The notes beneath the pieces were generated by a model. That model did not search any database. It had not been told where the DNA came from and was given only the letters and a program-made list of their open reading frames with translations. The position numbers and the translations under genes are program-made. Below, one piece after another: positions 41,273-50,576 of a stretch of 64,000 nt of DNA. The DNA is from Burkholderiales bacterium. Its GTDB lineage: Bacteria; Pseudomonadota; Gammaproteobacteria; Burkholderiales; SG8-41. The first letter of the stretch is position 1. Each line of letters starts with the position of its first letter. The DNA lies in assembly GCA_020854035.1 (NCBI GenBank), contig JADZGE010000055.1, positions 1-64,000 on the forward strand. Reading direction: 5' to 3'.

Positions 41273-42175
41273 ATGATGAGTCACCTCGACGATACGCAGG
41301 TCCGGCGCGACGCGCTCGGCCTGCCCTCCATCCGGCTCGCGCTCGTGCTGTCGGCGGTTCTCCACGTGCTGCTGCTCGGCCGGTGGCTGCCGCACCTTAG
41401 CCTGCCCGCGCCGGACGAACCCGCGGCGGAGGGCCTGGGACGCTCGCTGGTCGTCACCCTCGCCGCGCCGCCCGCGCCGCCGCCGGCACCTCCGGCGACG
41501 GCCGACCTCCCCGCACGGCGGCCGGAGGTTCGATCGCCGGCGCCGGTGCCCAGGCGGCACCCGCGCGCCCCGGCGCCGGTCATCGCGATCGACAAGCCGG
41601 CGCCCGGGACCGCGCCGCGCGCGCAGCCCGCTCCCGTCGCGCCACCGGCGGCGCCACCCTCGCAGCCCGCGCCGGCCGGGGATCTCTCCTCCTTCATCGC
41701 GGCGCGCCGGAGTGCCCGGGCCGGGTCCGAGCCTCCCCCGCCCGCGGCCCCCGCGCCCGCCGCACCCCCGGCCGAGGACGAAACCGCCCGCGCGAACCGC
41801 GCGGTCGCGGCGAACCTCGGGCTGAATCGCACGCCGAGCTTCGGCCCGGACCCGACCCGGACCGGCGGGGGCATATTCCAGCTGCAGCGCGTGGGCGTGA
41901 ACGACGCGGAGTTCTTCTTCTACGGGTGGAACAACGACATCCGGCGCAACACCACGCAGATGATCGAAGTACAGAAAGGGAGCAACCCCGACATCCGCAT
42001 CGCCGTGGTGCGCCGGATGATCGCGATCATCCGCGAGCACGAGCGCGAGGATTTCCTGTGGGATTCCCCGCGCCTCGGACGCAGCGTGATGCTCTCCGCG
42101 CGCGCGCGGGACACGTCGGGGCTGGAGGACTTCATGCTGATGGAGTTCTTCCATACGACGCAGGTGCCGCGATGA
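41273..42175 (+). CDS. TonB-like proline-rich membrane-anchored protein, unknown C-terminal domain
   Basis: A 300-residue protein. A short cytoplasmic start and one membrane helix (SIRLALVLSAVLHVLLLG, about residues 19-36) are followed by a long Pro/Ala-rich stretch (about 45-180), which is the TonB plan. The C-terminal domain of about 110 residues (GGIFQLQRVGVNDAEFFFYG onward, with IRIAVVRRMIAIIREHERED) is not a TonB domain I recognise; TonB's usual Y-P-x-x-A motif is absent. No ExbB/ExbD genes are adjacent. It may be an envelope-spanning protein of another kind. It is divergent from the Bug gene at 40200. Confidence 0.7.
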   Translation: MMSHLDDTQVRRDALGLPSIRLALVLSAVLHVLLLGRWLPHLSLPAPDEPAAEGLGRSLVVTLAAPPAPPPAPPATADLPARRPEVRSPAPVPRRHPRAPAPVIAIDKPAPGTAPRAQPAPVAPPAAPPSQPAPAGDLSSFIAARRSARAGSEPPPPAAPAPAAPPAEDETARANRAVAANLGLNRTPSFGPDPTRTGGGIFQLQRVGVNDAEFFFYGWNNDIRRNTTQMIEVQKGSNPDIRIAVVRRMIAIIREHEREDFLWDSPRLGRSVMLSARARDTSGLEDFMLMEFFHTTQVPR

Positions 42176-42256
42176 GCCGCGCCCGCGAACGCGCGCACGG
42201 CGCTTGATTGCGCGGGCGCCGGCGTTGCCCGGCAGCGAGGTGCGCCCGCGCCGGCA

Positions 42257-43222
42257 CTAGCGCGCCCCACGCGCAGCCGGGCGAAGCGCCCGGAGGAGCC
42301 GCCGCGCTGCGCTCGCGCCGGCGAGCGCGAAGCCGCCCACCATCACGCCGAGGAGCGCATCGATCAGGACCGGCGCGAGCCACTCGATCGCGCCACCGGC
42401 GCCAGGGATCGCACCCAAGCGGGCGGCCGCGCCCGCCACCCAGTGGTGGAGCGGCGCGATCCCGTGGGTGAGTATCCCGCCGCCCACAAGGAACATCGCC
42501 GCCGTACCCGCGGCCGAGAGCGATTTCATGAGCCATGGCGAGGCGCGCAGGATGCCGCGGCCCAACGCGCGCAGGGCGCCGTCACCCGCCGTGCCGCCGG
42601 CGCGACGCGCCAGGGCAAGGCCGGCGTCGTCGAGCTTCACGATGCCGGCGACGAGCCCGTAGACGCCGGCGGTCATGATGAGCGAGATCCCGACGAGCAC
42701 CGCCACCCGCGTCATGAACGGCGCGGCGGCGACCGTGCCAAGCGTGATGACGATGATCTCGGCGGAGAGGATGAAATCGGTGCGGATCGCGCCGCGGATC
42801 TTCTTCTTCTCCACGGCGACGAGATCCACCGCGGGATCGGCGAGGGCCCGCGCGAGCGACGCGCGGGCGGACGCATCCCCGGCGGGGTCGTGCAGAAACC
42901 GGTGCGCGATCTTCTCGAAGCCCTCGTAGCACAGAAACGCACCGCCCACCATGAGCAGCGGCAGCACGGCCCACGGGGCGATCGCGCTCACCGCCAGCGC
43001 CGCAGGCACGAGAATCGCCTTGTTGACGAGCGAGCCCCTCGCCACCGCTCCCACCACCGGCAGCTCGCGCTCGGCGCGCACGCCCGCGACCTGCTGTGCG
43101 TTCAGCGCGAGATCGTCGCCCAGCACGCCGGCGGTCTTGCGCGTGGCGACCTTGGTGAGCACCGCCACGTCATCGAGAACGGTGGCGATGTCGTCGATGA
43201 GGGCGATCAGGCTCGTCGCCAT
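42257..43222 (-). CDS. DUF808 (YedI-like) inner-membrane protein
   Basis: A 321-residue integral membrane protein. The DUF808 hallmark is the N-terminal SLIALIDDIATVLDDVAVLT followed by KVATRKTAGVLGDDLALNA. Several hydrophobic helices follow between residues 70 and 300, with a charged VEKKKIRGAIRTDFILSAEI segment in the middle that is well kept in the family. Function is unknown in all members known to me. It follows the M32 carboxypeptidase stop by 42 bp on the same strand and may be co-transcribed. Confidence 0.9.
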   Translation of the reverse strand: MATSLIALIDDIATVLDDVAVLTKVATRKTAGVLGDDLALNAQQVAGVRAERELPVVGAVARGSLVNKAILVPAALAVSAIAPWAVLPLLMVGGAFLCYEGFEKIAHRFLHDPAGDASARASLARALADPAVDLVAVEKKKIRGAIRTDFILSAEIIVITLGTVAAAPFMTRVAVLVGISLIMTAGVYGLVAGIVKLDDAGLALARRAGGTAGDGALRALGRGILRASPWLMKSLSAAGTAAMFLVGGGILTHGIAPLHHWVAGAAARLGAIPGAGGAIEWLAPVLIDALLGVMVGGFALAGASAARRLLRALRPAARGAR

Positions 43223-43264
43223 GTCGGGTTCCCGGGACGGGGTGAGCCGCCGATGGAGGCCCAC

Positions 43265-44761
<1,497 letters not shown>

Positions 44762-44799
44762 CGGGGGACCGGAGCTACCGCCCGCCGATTGCTGCCGAT

Positions 44800-46029
44800 T
44801 CAATACCCGCGGCCGGCGGCTCCCGCCCGGCGCGCGAGCCGCCTGATCACCTTGAGCCGCTGCGAGGTGTCGCCCGCGAGGTGGGTCCAGATGATCGCGT
44901 CGCGCACGAGCTTCTCGGCGTGCGTGTTCGTCACGCCACCGGCGGCGCCGTGGATGCGCAGGTTGAGGGTGGACACGCGCTGGATCACGTCGGAGGAGTA
45001 GTTCATGAGGAGCACGACGTTCACCGGGTCGTGGGTGCCGCGGTCGATCTCGCGCGCGATGCGCATGACGAAGGAGCGCAACGCCTCGGTCAGCATGTGC
45101 ATCTCGGAGAGCTTCATCTGCACGCCCTGCTGGTCGAGCAGGGGCTTCCCGCCGCGGCGTTCGCTCTTCGCGCGCGCGAGCGCCGACTCGCAGGCGTCCT
45201 CGCACACGCCGAGCGCGTTGCACGCCAGCTCGAAGTCGTTGAACTCGGCGACGCCCCCTTTCTGGCGGGCGCGCGTGCCGCCGTTCACCTCGCCCAGCAC
45301 GTTCGCGTGCGGCAGGCGGGCGTTCTCGAAAACCAGCTCGGCGTTCTGGTAGAAGCGCCAGCCGGCCTTGTTGAACACCTTGCCGATGCGGAAACCGGGC
45401 GTGCCGACCGGCACCATGAACACGGTGGTGCCCTCGGTGACGGGAACGTCGGGATCGGTACGCGCGCCGACGAAGAAGAGCCGGCCCACGCCGCCGTTCG
45501 CGATGAATGTCTTCTCGCCGTTCAGTATCCATTCGTCGCCGCGCCGCTCGGCCCCGAGACGCATTCCCGCGCGCGGATCGTCCTCGGGCGGATAGCGGTT
45601 GTCGGAGCCGGCGTTCGGCTCGGTGCCGCCGAAGCCCAGCACGCAGGTGTCGTCGGCGACGAAGGGCCGGAGGAATCGCTCCTTCTGCTCGTTCGTGCAG
45701 GCACCGGCGATGAGGTGACCCCACTTCCAGTTCTGACTGAACGCCTTCGAGATCGCGCTGTCGCCCTTCGCGAGCTCCGCCATGACGAGGGCCTGCGTGA
45801 CGAAGTCGATGGCGTGGCCGCCCCACTCCTTCGGCACGACCGCCGTGCGGAACCCGAGCTGCGAGCCCTTGCGAATGATCTCCCAGTCCCACGCCGCGCC
45901 GGGTCCCTCGATGGCGTCGCGCGCGAGCGAGATCGGGCGGATTTCCTCCCGCGCGAACCTGCGCGCCTTCATCTGCCACTCGCGCTGCTCGTCCGTGAGA
46001 TCGTCGGCCGGCCGGGTAATCACGTCCAT
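44800..46029 (-). CDS. Acyl-CoA dehydrogenase-family flavoprotein
   Basis: A 409-residue protein with the three acyl-CoA dehydrogenase domains. LTDEQREWQMKARRFAREEI opens the helical domain; VLGFGGTEPNAGSDNRYPP and GEKTFIANGGVGRLFF form the FAD beta-domain. GVQMKLSEMHMLTEALRSFV and HGAAGGVTNTHAEKLVRDA belong to the C-terminal domain. Where medium-chain enzymes have Y-E-G-T with the catalytic Glu, this protein reads HLAGDTSQR. The base is therefore missing or moved, and a different reaction is possible. The gene is followed by the M32 carboxypeptidase. Confidence 0.88.
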   Translation of the reverse strand: MDVITRPADDLTDEQREWQMKARRFAREEIRPISLARDAIEGPGAAWDWEIIRKGSQLGFRTAVVPKEWGGHAIDFVTQALVMAELAKGDSAISKAFSQNWKWGHLIAGACTNEQKERFLRPFVADDTCVLGFGGTEPNAGSDNRYPPEDDPRAGMRLGAERRGDEWILNGEKTFIANGGVGRLFFVGARTDPDVPVTEGTTVFMVPVGTPGFRIGKVFNKAGWRFYQNAELVFENARLPHANVLGEVNGGTRARQKGGVAEFNDFELACNALGVCEDACESALARAKSERRGGKPLLDQQGVQMKLSEMHMLTEALRSFVMRIAREIDRGTHDPVNVVLLMNYSSDVIQRVSTLNLRIHGAAGGVTNTHAEKLVRDAIIWTHLAGDTSQRLKVIRRLARRAGAAGRGY

Positions 46030-46326
46030 GGCTCACTTCCATTCCAGTTGCGCTGTTCGCCCAGGCGCCCTCGCGCACGATGCGCCCGCGTGTCCCGGGC
46101 GCCGTCGTGGCCCGCCCGCGACATGGCGGAGGCGCGCATGCCGGTGACGAAACGCGCGAAATCGACGTCGACCAGTTACTGGTCGCCTCCGCGGGTCCGC
46201 CGTCATGGCGGAAAGCGCATTGTAGAATGCTTCGCAACGCTTCGCCGGCCGGTCCCGTCACGGGCGCGCGGGCAGTATCCGGCGAGGCGGATCCGGCCAG
46301 CCGCACGGCTGGCGCCCGGGGAATCG
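46030..46326. other. Intergenic stretch, no gene recognised
   Basis: This 297-bp stretch lies between the acyl-CoA dehydrogenase start (minus strand) and a decayed ketopantoate reductase. It should contain the dehydrogenase promoter. I found no homology in any frame. TTGTAGAATGC near 46222 could be a -10 region but lacks a convincing -35. Confidence 0.5.
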
Positions 46327-46700
46327 ATGCCTCATGTTGAGCGGCGGTTCATGTCGACAGCGTGAAGGGGACCTCCAACCTGTGGGGCGAGCGCTGGTCG
46401 AAGTTGACGCAGAACGGCATGCGCAACGGCGTGTGCTCCGTGACGGGCTCGACGAGCACGCAGTGCGACAGGAACCCGGCGGTGCGCCGCTTTTCGATCA
46501 TGTTGGGGGGCGAGGGCGTGCGCGTCGGGCAGGCGCTCGGCTACCATCTATCGAGCTCATGTAGTGGCCGGCGAGCAGTGGCGGTTGAGGTTGCCGATGG
46601 TCTCGCGTGGTTCCGGACCGGGACGCACGCCGAGTACGATGAAGGGCACGACCAGCCACGCGATCGACGGCGACACCAGGCCGCGTTCCGTGCGGACCCG
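46327..46700 (+). pseudogene. Frameshifted, truncated ketopantoate reductase (ApbA/PanE family) remnant
   Basis: In one frame from 46327 the DNA reads MPHVERRFMSTA and stops. In the next frame it continues VDSVKGTSNLWGERWSKL, then TQNGMRNGVCSVTG, then RRFSIMLGGEGVRVGQALGY. This matches the substrate-site region of ketopantoate reductases and aligns with GAKWTKLIANSMTMG of the intact gene at 6694-7743. After about 46555 similarity shifts frame again (GRTPSTMKG) and fades. The N-terminal Rossmann half is missing. At least one frameshift plus 5' truncation marks it as a dead gene. Confidence 0.78.
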
Positions 46701-46736
46701 GACCGTCATGTCAGGATTTGACCTCGGATTCTTGAA

Positions 46737-47681
46737 ATGAACAAGCGCGAACGGTTCCGGGCCGCCGTGCGGGGCGAGGATGTCGACCACCCCCCGTGCA
46801 CGGCATGGCTGCATTTCGGAAGCGATTGTCTCCCGGGGGAGGAGGCGGCGCAACGTCACATCGCGTTCCAGCGCGCCTACGACTGGGATATCTGCAAGGT
46901 CATGCACGACTACCGCTACCCGCTTCCAGCGGGCCTGGAAACACTGGAGACGCCGCAGGACATGCTGCGCGTCGAGCGGGCGCCGCCGGGCAGTCCGAAT
47001 TTCGCCGAACAGCTCAAGCTCATTCGCGCGGTGCGGCGCGAATGCGGCGCCGCCACGCCGGTCATCGATACCCTCTTCAATCCCTGCCACACGATCGTGC
47101 GTCGCGCCGGTTACGGCACGGCAAGGCTCATCTACGAGCACCGGCGCGAGGCGTTGCGGATGATCGACGCCGTGACGGAGAGCCTGTGCGACTACGTGCG
47201 CGAGCTCGGGAAGGCCGGCTGTGACGGGGTGCACTATTCGACGTCGGGCGCCATTACGCCGCCTGGCGAGCGGGGGATCGACGACGAGACAGTCCGGACT
47301 TTCGTGCGCCCCTTCGACCTGAGGGTGCTGGCGGCAATGGCGGGCATGGTGCGGGTCGTCCACGTGCACGGCACCCACGTCGACATGGGGCGCGTGCTCG
47401 ACTACCCGTGCGAGGTGTTCAGCGTGTCAGACCGGCTGCCCGGCAATCCATCGCTCGGGGAGTTGCGCAGGATGACCGACAAGTGTTTGATGGGTGGTTT
47501 GAACGAGGCCCGCATCCACGGCTACTCCCCGCCCGCACTCCGGGCGGAGATGCACGATGCGCTGCGCCAGGCCGGCAGGCGCAAGTTCATGTTGACCCCC
47601 GGTTGCACGGTCGCCTCGCATACGGCGCAGCATGTCCTGCGCTGCCTGCGCGATGCCAGCCGGCAACCGGGCGAAGGTTGA
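46737..47681 (+). CDS. Uroporphyrinogen decarboxylase-like (UroD/methyltransferase superfamily) protein
   Basis: A 314-residue TIM-barrel protein of the UROD/MtaA superfamily. MNKRERFRAAVRGEDVDHPP is the standard opening of the corrinoid-methyltransferase-related branch, where E. coli HemE has a different start. GCDGVHYSTSGA and VRVVHVHGTHVDM follow the barrel, and KCLMGGLNEARI plus FMLTPGCTVAS the last strands. HemE is usually about 355 residues, so this shorter version is not the haem enzyme. Relatives move methyl groups or act on unknown acids. It leads a forward operon with an SDR (43 bp gap) and a Bug receptor. Confidence 0.85.
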   Translation: MNKRERFRAAVRGEDVDHPPCTAWLHFGSDCLPGEEAAQRHIAFQRAYDWDICKVMHDYRYPLPAGLETLETPQDMLRVERAPPGSPNFAEQLKLIRAVRRECGAATPVIDTLFNPCHTIVRRAGYGTARLIYEHRREALRMIDAVTESLCDYVRELGKAGCDGVHYSTSGAITPPGERGIDDETVRTFVRPFDLRVLAAMAGMVRVVHVHGTHVDMGRVLDYPCEVFSVSDRLPGNPSLGELRRMTDKCLMGGLNEARIHGYSPPALRAEMHDALRQAGRRKFMLTPGCTVASHTAQHVLRCLRDASRQPGEG

Positions 47682-47724
47682 GCCGAAGTCGGGCGGCGAT
47701 CAAGGCAGGATCGAGGCGGACCCT

Positions 47725-48495
47725 ATGCGATTCGACGAACAACTGCGCCTCGCGGGCAAGGCGGCGCTCGTGTGCGGAGCGGGCCGCGGCCTCGGACGTT
47801 CCATCGCCGAAGGCCTGGCCGAGGCCGGCGCCGATGTCGTGGTGGCAAGTCGTAACGCGGCGGAAATCGAAGCACTGGCGGCGCAGTTGAGGCGGACGGG
47901 TCACGGGCGCGCGCTCGCCTGTCGCGCGGATGTGACCCGTCCCGAGGAGGTCGAAGCCGCCGTCGAGCGGGTCATCGCGGAACTGGGCCGCATCGACATC
48001 CTGTTCAACGTGGCCGGCGGTAGAATGCGCAAGGCCGTGGTCGAAACCAGTGACGAAGAATGGGACGCGATGCTGCGGAGCAATCTGAGTTCCGCCTTTT
48101 ACGCCTGCCGGGCGGCGGGCAGGCGATTCCTGAGCCAGCGCAGCGGGTGTGTGATCAACGTGGCGTCCACCGCCGGGCTGCGCGGTCGCGCGGACCGCAC
48201 GGCCTATTGCGCCGCCAAGGCGGCGCTGATCAATTTCTCGCGCGCTCTCGCCGTCGAGTGGGCGCCGGCCAATATCCGGGTGAACGTGCTGTGCCCGGGG
48301 CGGTTTCACACTCCGGCGACGGCGGCCGAGCACGGTGATCCGGTCCGGTACGCGAAATTGCTGGAGCTCTCGCCCCTGCGGCGGATCGCCTCCGCCGACG
48401 AGATCAAGGCCGCCGCGGTCTACCTTGCGAGCCCCGCCGCGGCCTACGCGACGGGCACCGTACTCGTGCTCGATGGCGGGCAGACGATTACCTGA
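47725..48495 (+). CDS. Short-chain dehydrogenase/reductase (SDR)
   Basis: A 256-residue classical SDR. The cofactor loop is LVCGAGRGLGRSIAEGLAEA (G-x3-G-x-G) and ADVVVASRN, where the basic residue suggests NADP. NVAG replaces the usual NNAG. The catalytic Ser is in INVASTAGL and the YxxxK pair in AYCAAKAALINFSR. The family tail GTVLVLDGGQTIT is complete. ATG 47725 gives a normal N-terminus. It follows the UroD-like gene and precedes a Bug receptor by 10 bp, so the three are very likely one transcript and one pathway. Confidence 0.93.
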   Translation: MRFDEQLRLAGKAALVCGAGRGLGRSIAEGLAEAGADVVVASRNAAEIEALAAQLRRTGHGRALACRADVTRPEEVEAAVERVIAELGRIDILFNVAGGRMRKAVVETSDEEWDAMLRSNLSSAFYACRAAGRRFLSQRSGCVINVASTAGLRGRADRTAYCAAKAALINFSRALAVEWAPANIRVNVLCPGRFHTPATAAEHGDPVRYAKLLELSPLRRIASADEIKAAAVYLASPAAAYATGTVLVLDGGQTIT

Positions 48496-48505
48496 ACCGC
48501 GGTCC

Positions 48506-49492
48506 ATGGTGTCGCGCGTGATCCGCCGGATCGGTGTTGCGCTCGGTGGCGCCGCCGTCGCGCTCTGCGTTCTCGCCGACGCGCGGCCCGCCGGGTATCC
48601 CGCCAAACCCGTGCGGATCATCGTGCCGTTCAGCGCCGGCAGCCCGATTGAAATCCCCGCGCGCATGATCGCGCAACGTCTCCGTGACGCGATGGGCCAG
48701 CCTTTCGTGATCGAGAATCGTGCGGGGGCGGGTGGAATCATCGGCACCGAATCCGTCGCCAGGGCGCCACGGGACGGGTACACGATCCTCGCCACGAGTT
48801 GCGCGCATTCGACGAACGTGACCTATTACCGGAAGCTTCCCTACGACGCGGTGGCCGACTTCGCGCCGATCACGCAGGTCGCCGTGACCTACGGGAGTGT
48901 GCTGGTCATCCACCCGTCGGTTCCGGCGACTTCGGTCGGTGAGTTCATCGCTCTTGCCAGGTCAAGGCCGGGCGAGCTCGATTACGCCTCGGCCGGCATC
49001 GGCAGCCCCCCGCATGTGGCCGCCGCGCTGTTTGCCTCGATGACCGGTATCCGGCTTGTACACGTACCGTACCGGGGCACGGCGGTGGCGATCAGCGATG
49101 TGCTCGGGGGACAGGTCGAGGCGATGTTCATGAACGTGACGGCCGCGGTCGAGTTCGTCAGATCGGGGCGGCTGCGCGCGCTCGGTATCAGCGGTCCACG
49201 CCGCATGCCGTGGCTGCCCGACGTGCCGACGATGCTCGAGTCCGGATTGAGCGGCTTCGACCTGACGTGCTACCACGGCATGTGGTTTCCTTCCGGCACG
49301 CCGCCGGAAATCGTGCGGCGCGTGCACGACGAGATAGCGAGGACGCTCGCCGCGCCGCAGGCGCGCCGCTACCTCCTCGATAACGGCTTCGTTCCGGTCG
49401 GCAGCTCGCCAGGGGAGTTCGCCGAGGTCATCGGGAAGGACATCGCGCTGCACGCGAACATCGCGAAGCGCATCGGCATCGAGCCGCGGTGA
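48506..49492 (+). CDS. Bug/TctC-family solute receptor with atypical first loop
   Basis: A 328-residue receptor starting 10 bp after the SDR stop. The signal region VALGGAAVALCVLADARPA precedes GYPAKPVRIIVPF. The first loop reads FSAGSPIEIPARM, so the usual Gly-Gly...Asp is replaced by Ser-Pro-Ile-Glu. ENRAGAGGIIGTE and PRDGYTIL are typical, and the second loop is VPYRGTAVA. An unusual ligand is therefore likely. Its place behind a UroD-like protein and an SDR gives the strongest receptor-pathway link in the window. Confidence 0.92.
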   Translation: MVSRVIRRIGVALGGAAVALCVLADARPAGYPAKPVRIIVPFSAGSPIEIPARMIAQRLRDAMGQPFVIENRAGAGGIIGTESVARAPRDGYTILATSCAHSTNVTYYRKLPYDAVADFAPITQVAVTYGSVLVIHPSVPATSVGEFIALARSRPGELDYASAGIGSPPHVAAALFASMTGIRLVHVPYRGTAVAISDVLGGQVEAMFMNVTAAVEFVRSGRLRALGISGPRRMPWLPDVPTMLESGLSGFDLTCYHGMWFPSGTPPEIVRRVHDEIARTLAAPQARRYLLDNGFVPVGSSPGEFAEVIGKDIALHANIAKRIGIEPR

Positions 49493-49584
49493 GCAGGGCT
49501 TCCGGGCGGCCCGCGCGCGCCGGCCGGGCGATTCTCCGATCCGCCCCGTCGTTCCCCGAACGCGGCGCCGCTACCGGCAGGCGG

Positions 49585-50550
49585 TCATTCTATTTTCAGT
49601 CCGAGCCGCTGGACCACGCTCGCCATGGCATCCATTTCGTGCTTGACGAAGCGGCGAAATTCCTCCGGGGCGTCCGTGCGTATCGTCGTCGACTGCCGCG
49701 TGAACTGATCGACGGTCTCCGGTTTCGCGAGCACCTTCAACAACGTCGCGCGCAACTTCGCCAGGATCGGCTGCGGGGTCTTCCTGGGAGCGATGAGCCC
49801 CATCCAGCCGCTGAACTGGAAGCCGGGGACGGCCTCGCTGATCGGGGCAAGGTCCGGGAAAAGCGGCGAACGCTCGGGAAGCGTGTGGCCGAGACCGCGC
49901 AGGCGCCGGGCCTGGATATGTCCCATGAGGCTCGCCGCGGGCGCGATGAGCCAGTGGGATTCGCCCGCCATCACCGCCTGCGACGCTCCCGCCTTGTACG
50001 GTACGTGCGTGGACTTCAGGCGCGCCGCGTCGAGCAGCAATGTCCCGGTGAGATGAGTCTGGGAGCCCTGCCCGGTGGAGGCCATGTTGAGCGCGGTGCC
50101 GTGCTGCCTGACCCAGCCGACCCACTCCTTCGTGTCGCGAGGCGGAGATTTCGGACTCACCGCCAGCACGTTCGGCGTGATCGCGACGAGCGAAATGAAG
50201 TCGAAGTCGTTGACCGGATCGTACGGGACGAGTTTCTGCAGCGCCGGCGCGATGCTCATGCCCGTGGTGGTCGCCGAAACCAGCGTATGGCCGTCGGGGA
50301 CCGAATTCTTCGCGATTCCCATGCCGATGGCGCCACCGGCGCCGGCGCGGTTGTCGACGATGACCTGTTTCCCCAGCTCGTCGGTGAGCAGCGTGGCGAG
50401 GATCCGGGTGAGGATGTCGTTCGATGTGGCCGGGGAAGCCGCCACGATCATCCGGATCGATCGCTGGGGATAATCGCGAGCGGCCGGAGGCGCGGCCTGC
50501 GCTCCGGCCGACACGAGCACGAGCCCCGCAAGCGGAGTGAACCATTTCAT
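49585..50550 (-). CDS. Bug/TctC-family solute receptor with atypical first loop
   Basis: A 321-residue receptor; ATG 50550 follows GGGAGG. The signal peptide MKWFTPLAGLVLVSAGAQA ends before APPAARDYPQRS. The first loop is AASPATSNDILTRI, without the Pro-Gly-Gly, although DNRAGAGGAIG and VPDGHTLV are normal; the second loop is VPYKAGASQ. It starts 26 bp after the stop of the M24-family gene on the same strand, so the two form an operon. A peptide- or amide-like ligand would fit that partner, but this is inference. Confidence 0.92.
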   Translation of the reverse strand: MKWFTPLAGLVLVSAGAQAAPPAARDYPQRSIRMIVAASPATSNDILTRILATLLTDELGKQVIVDNRAGAGGAIGMGIAKNSVPDGHTLVSATTTGMSIAPALQKLVPYDPVNDFDFISLVAITPNVLAVSPKSPPRDTKEWVGWVRQHGTALNMASTGQGSQTHLTGTLLLDAARLKSTHVPYKAGASQAVMAGESHWLIAPAASLMGHIQARRLRGLGHTLPERSPLFPDLAPISEAVPGFQFSGWMGLIAPRKTPQPILAKLRATLLKVLAKPETVDQFTRQSTTIRTDAPEEFRRFVKHEMDAMASVVQRLGLKIE

Positions 50551-50576
50551 GTCGCACCTCCCGTGATGGCCTCTGG

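Noticed and set aside
41273-42175. A genuine TonB
   Set aside because: The C-terminal domain lacks the TonB YP motif and no ExbB or ExbD is nearby; only the anchor-plus-proline-linker plan matches.
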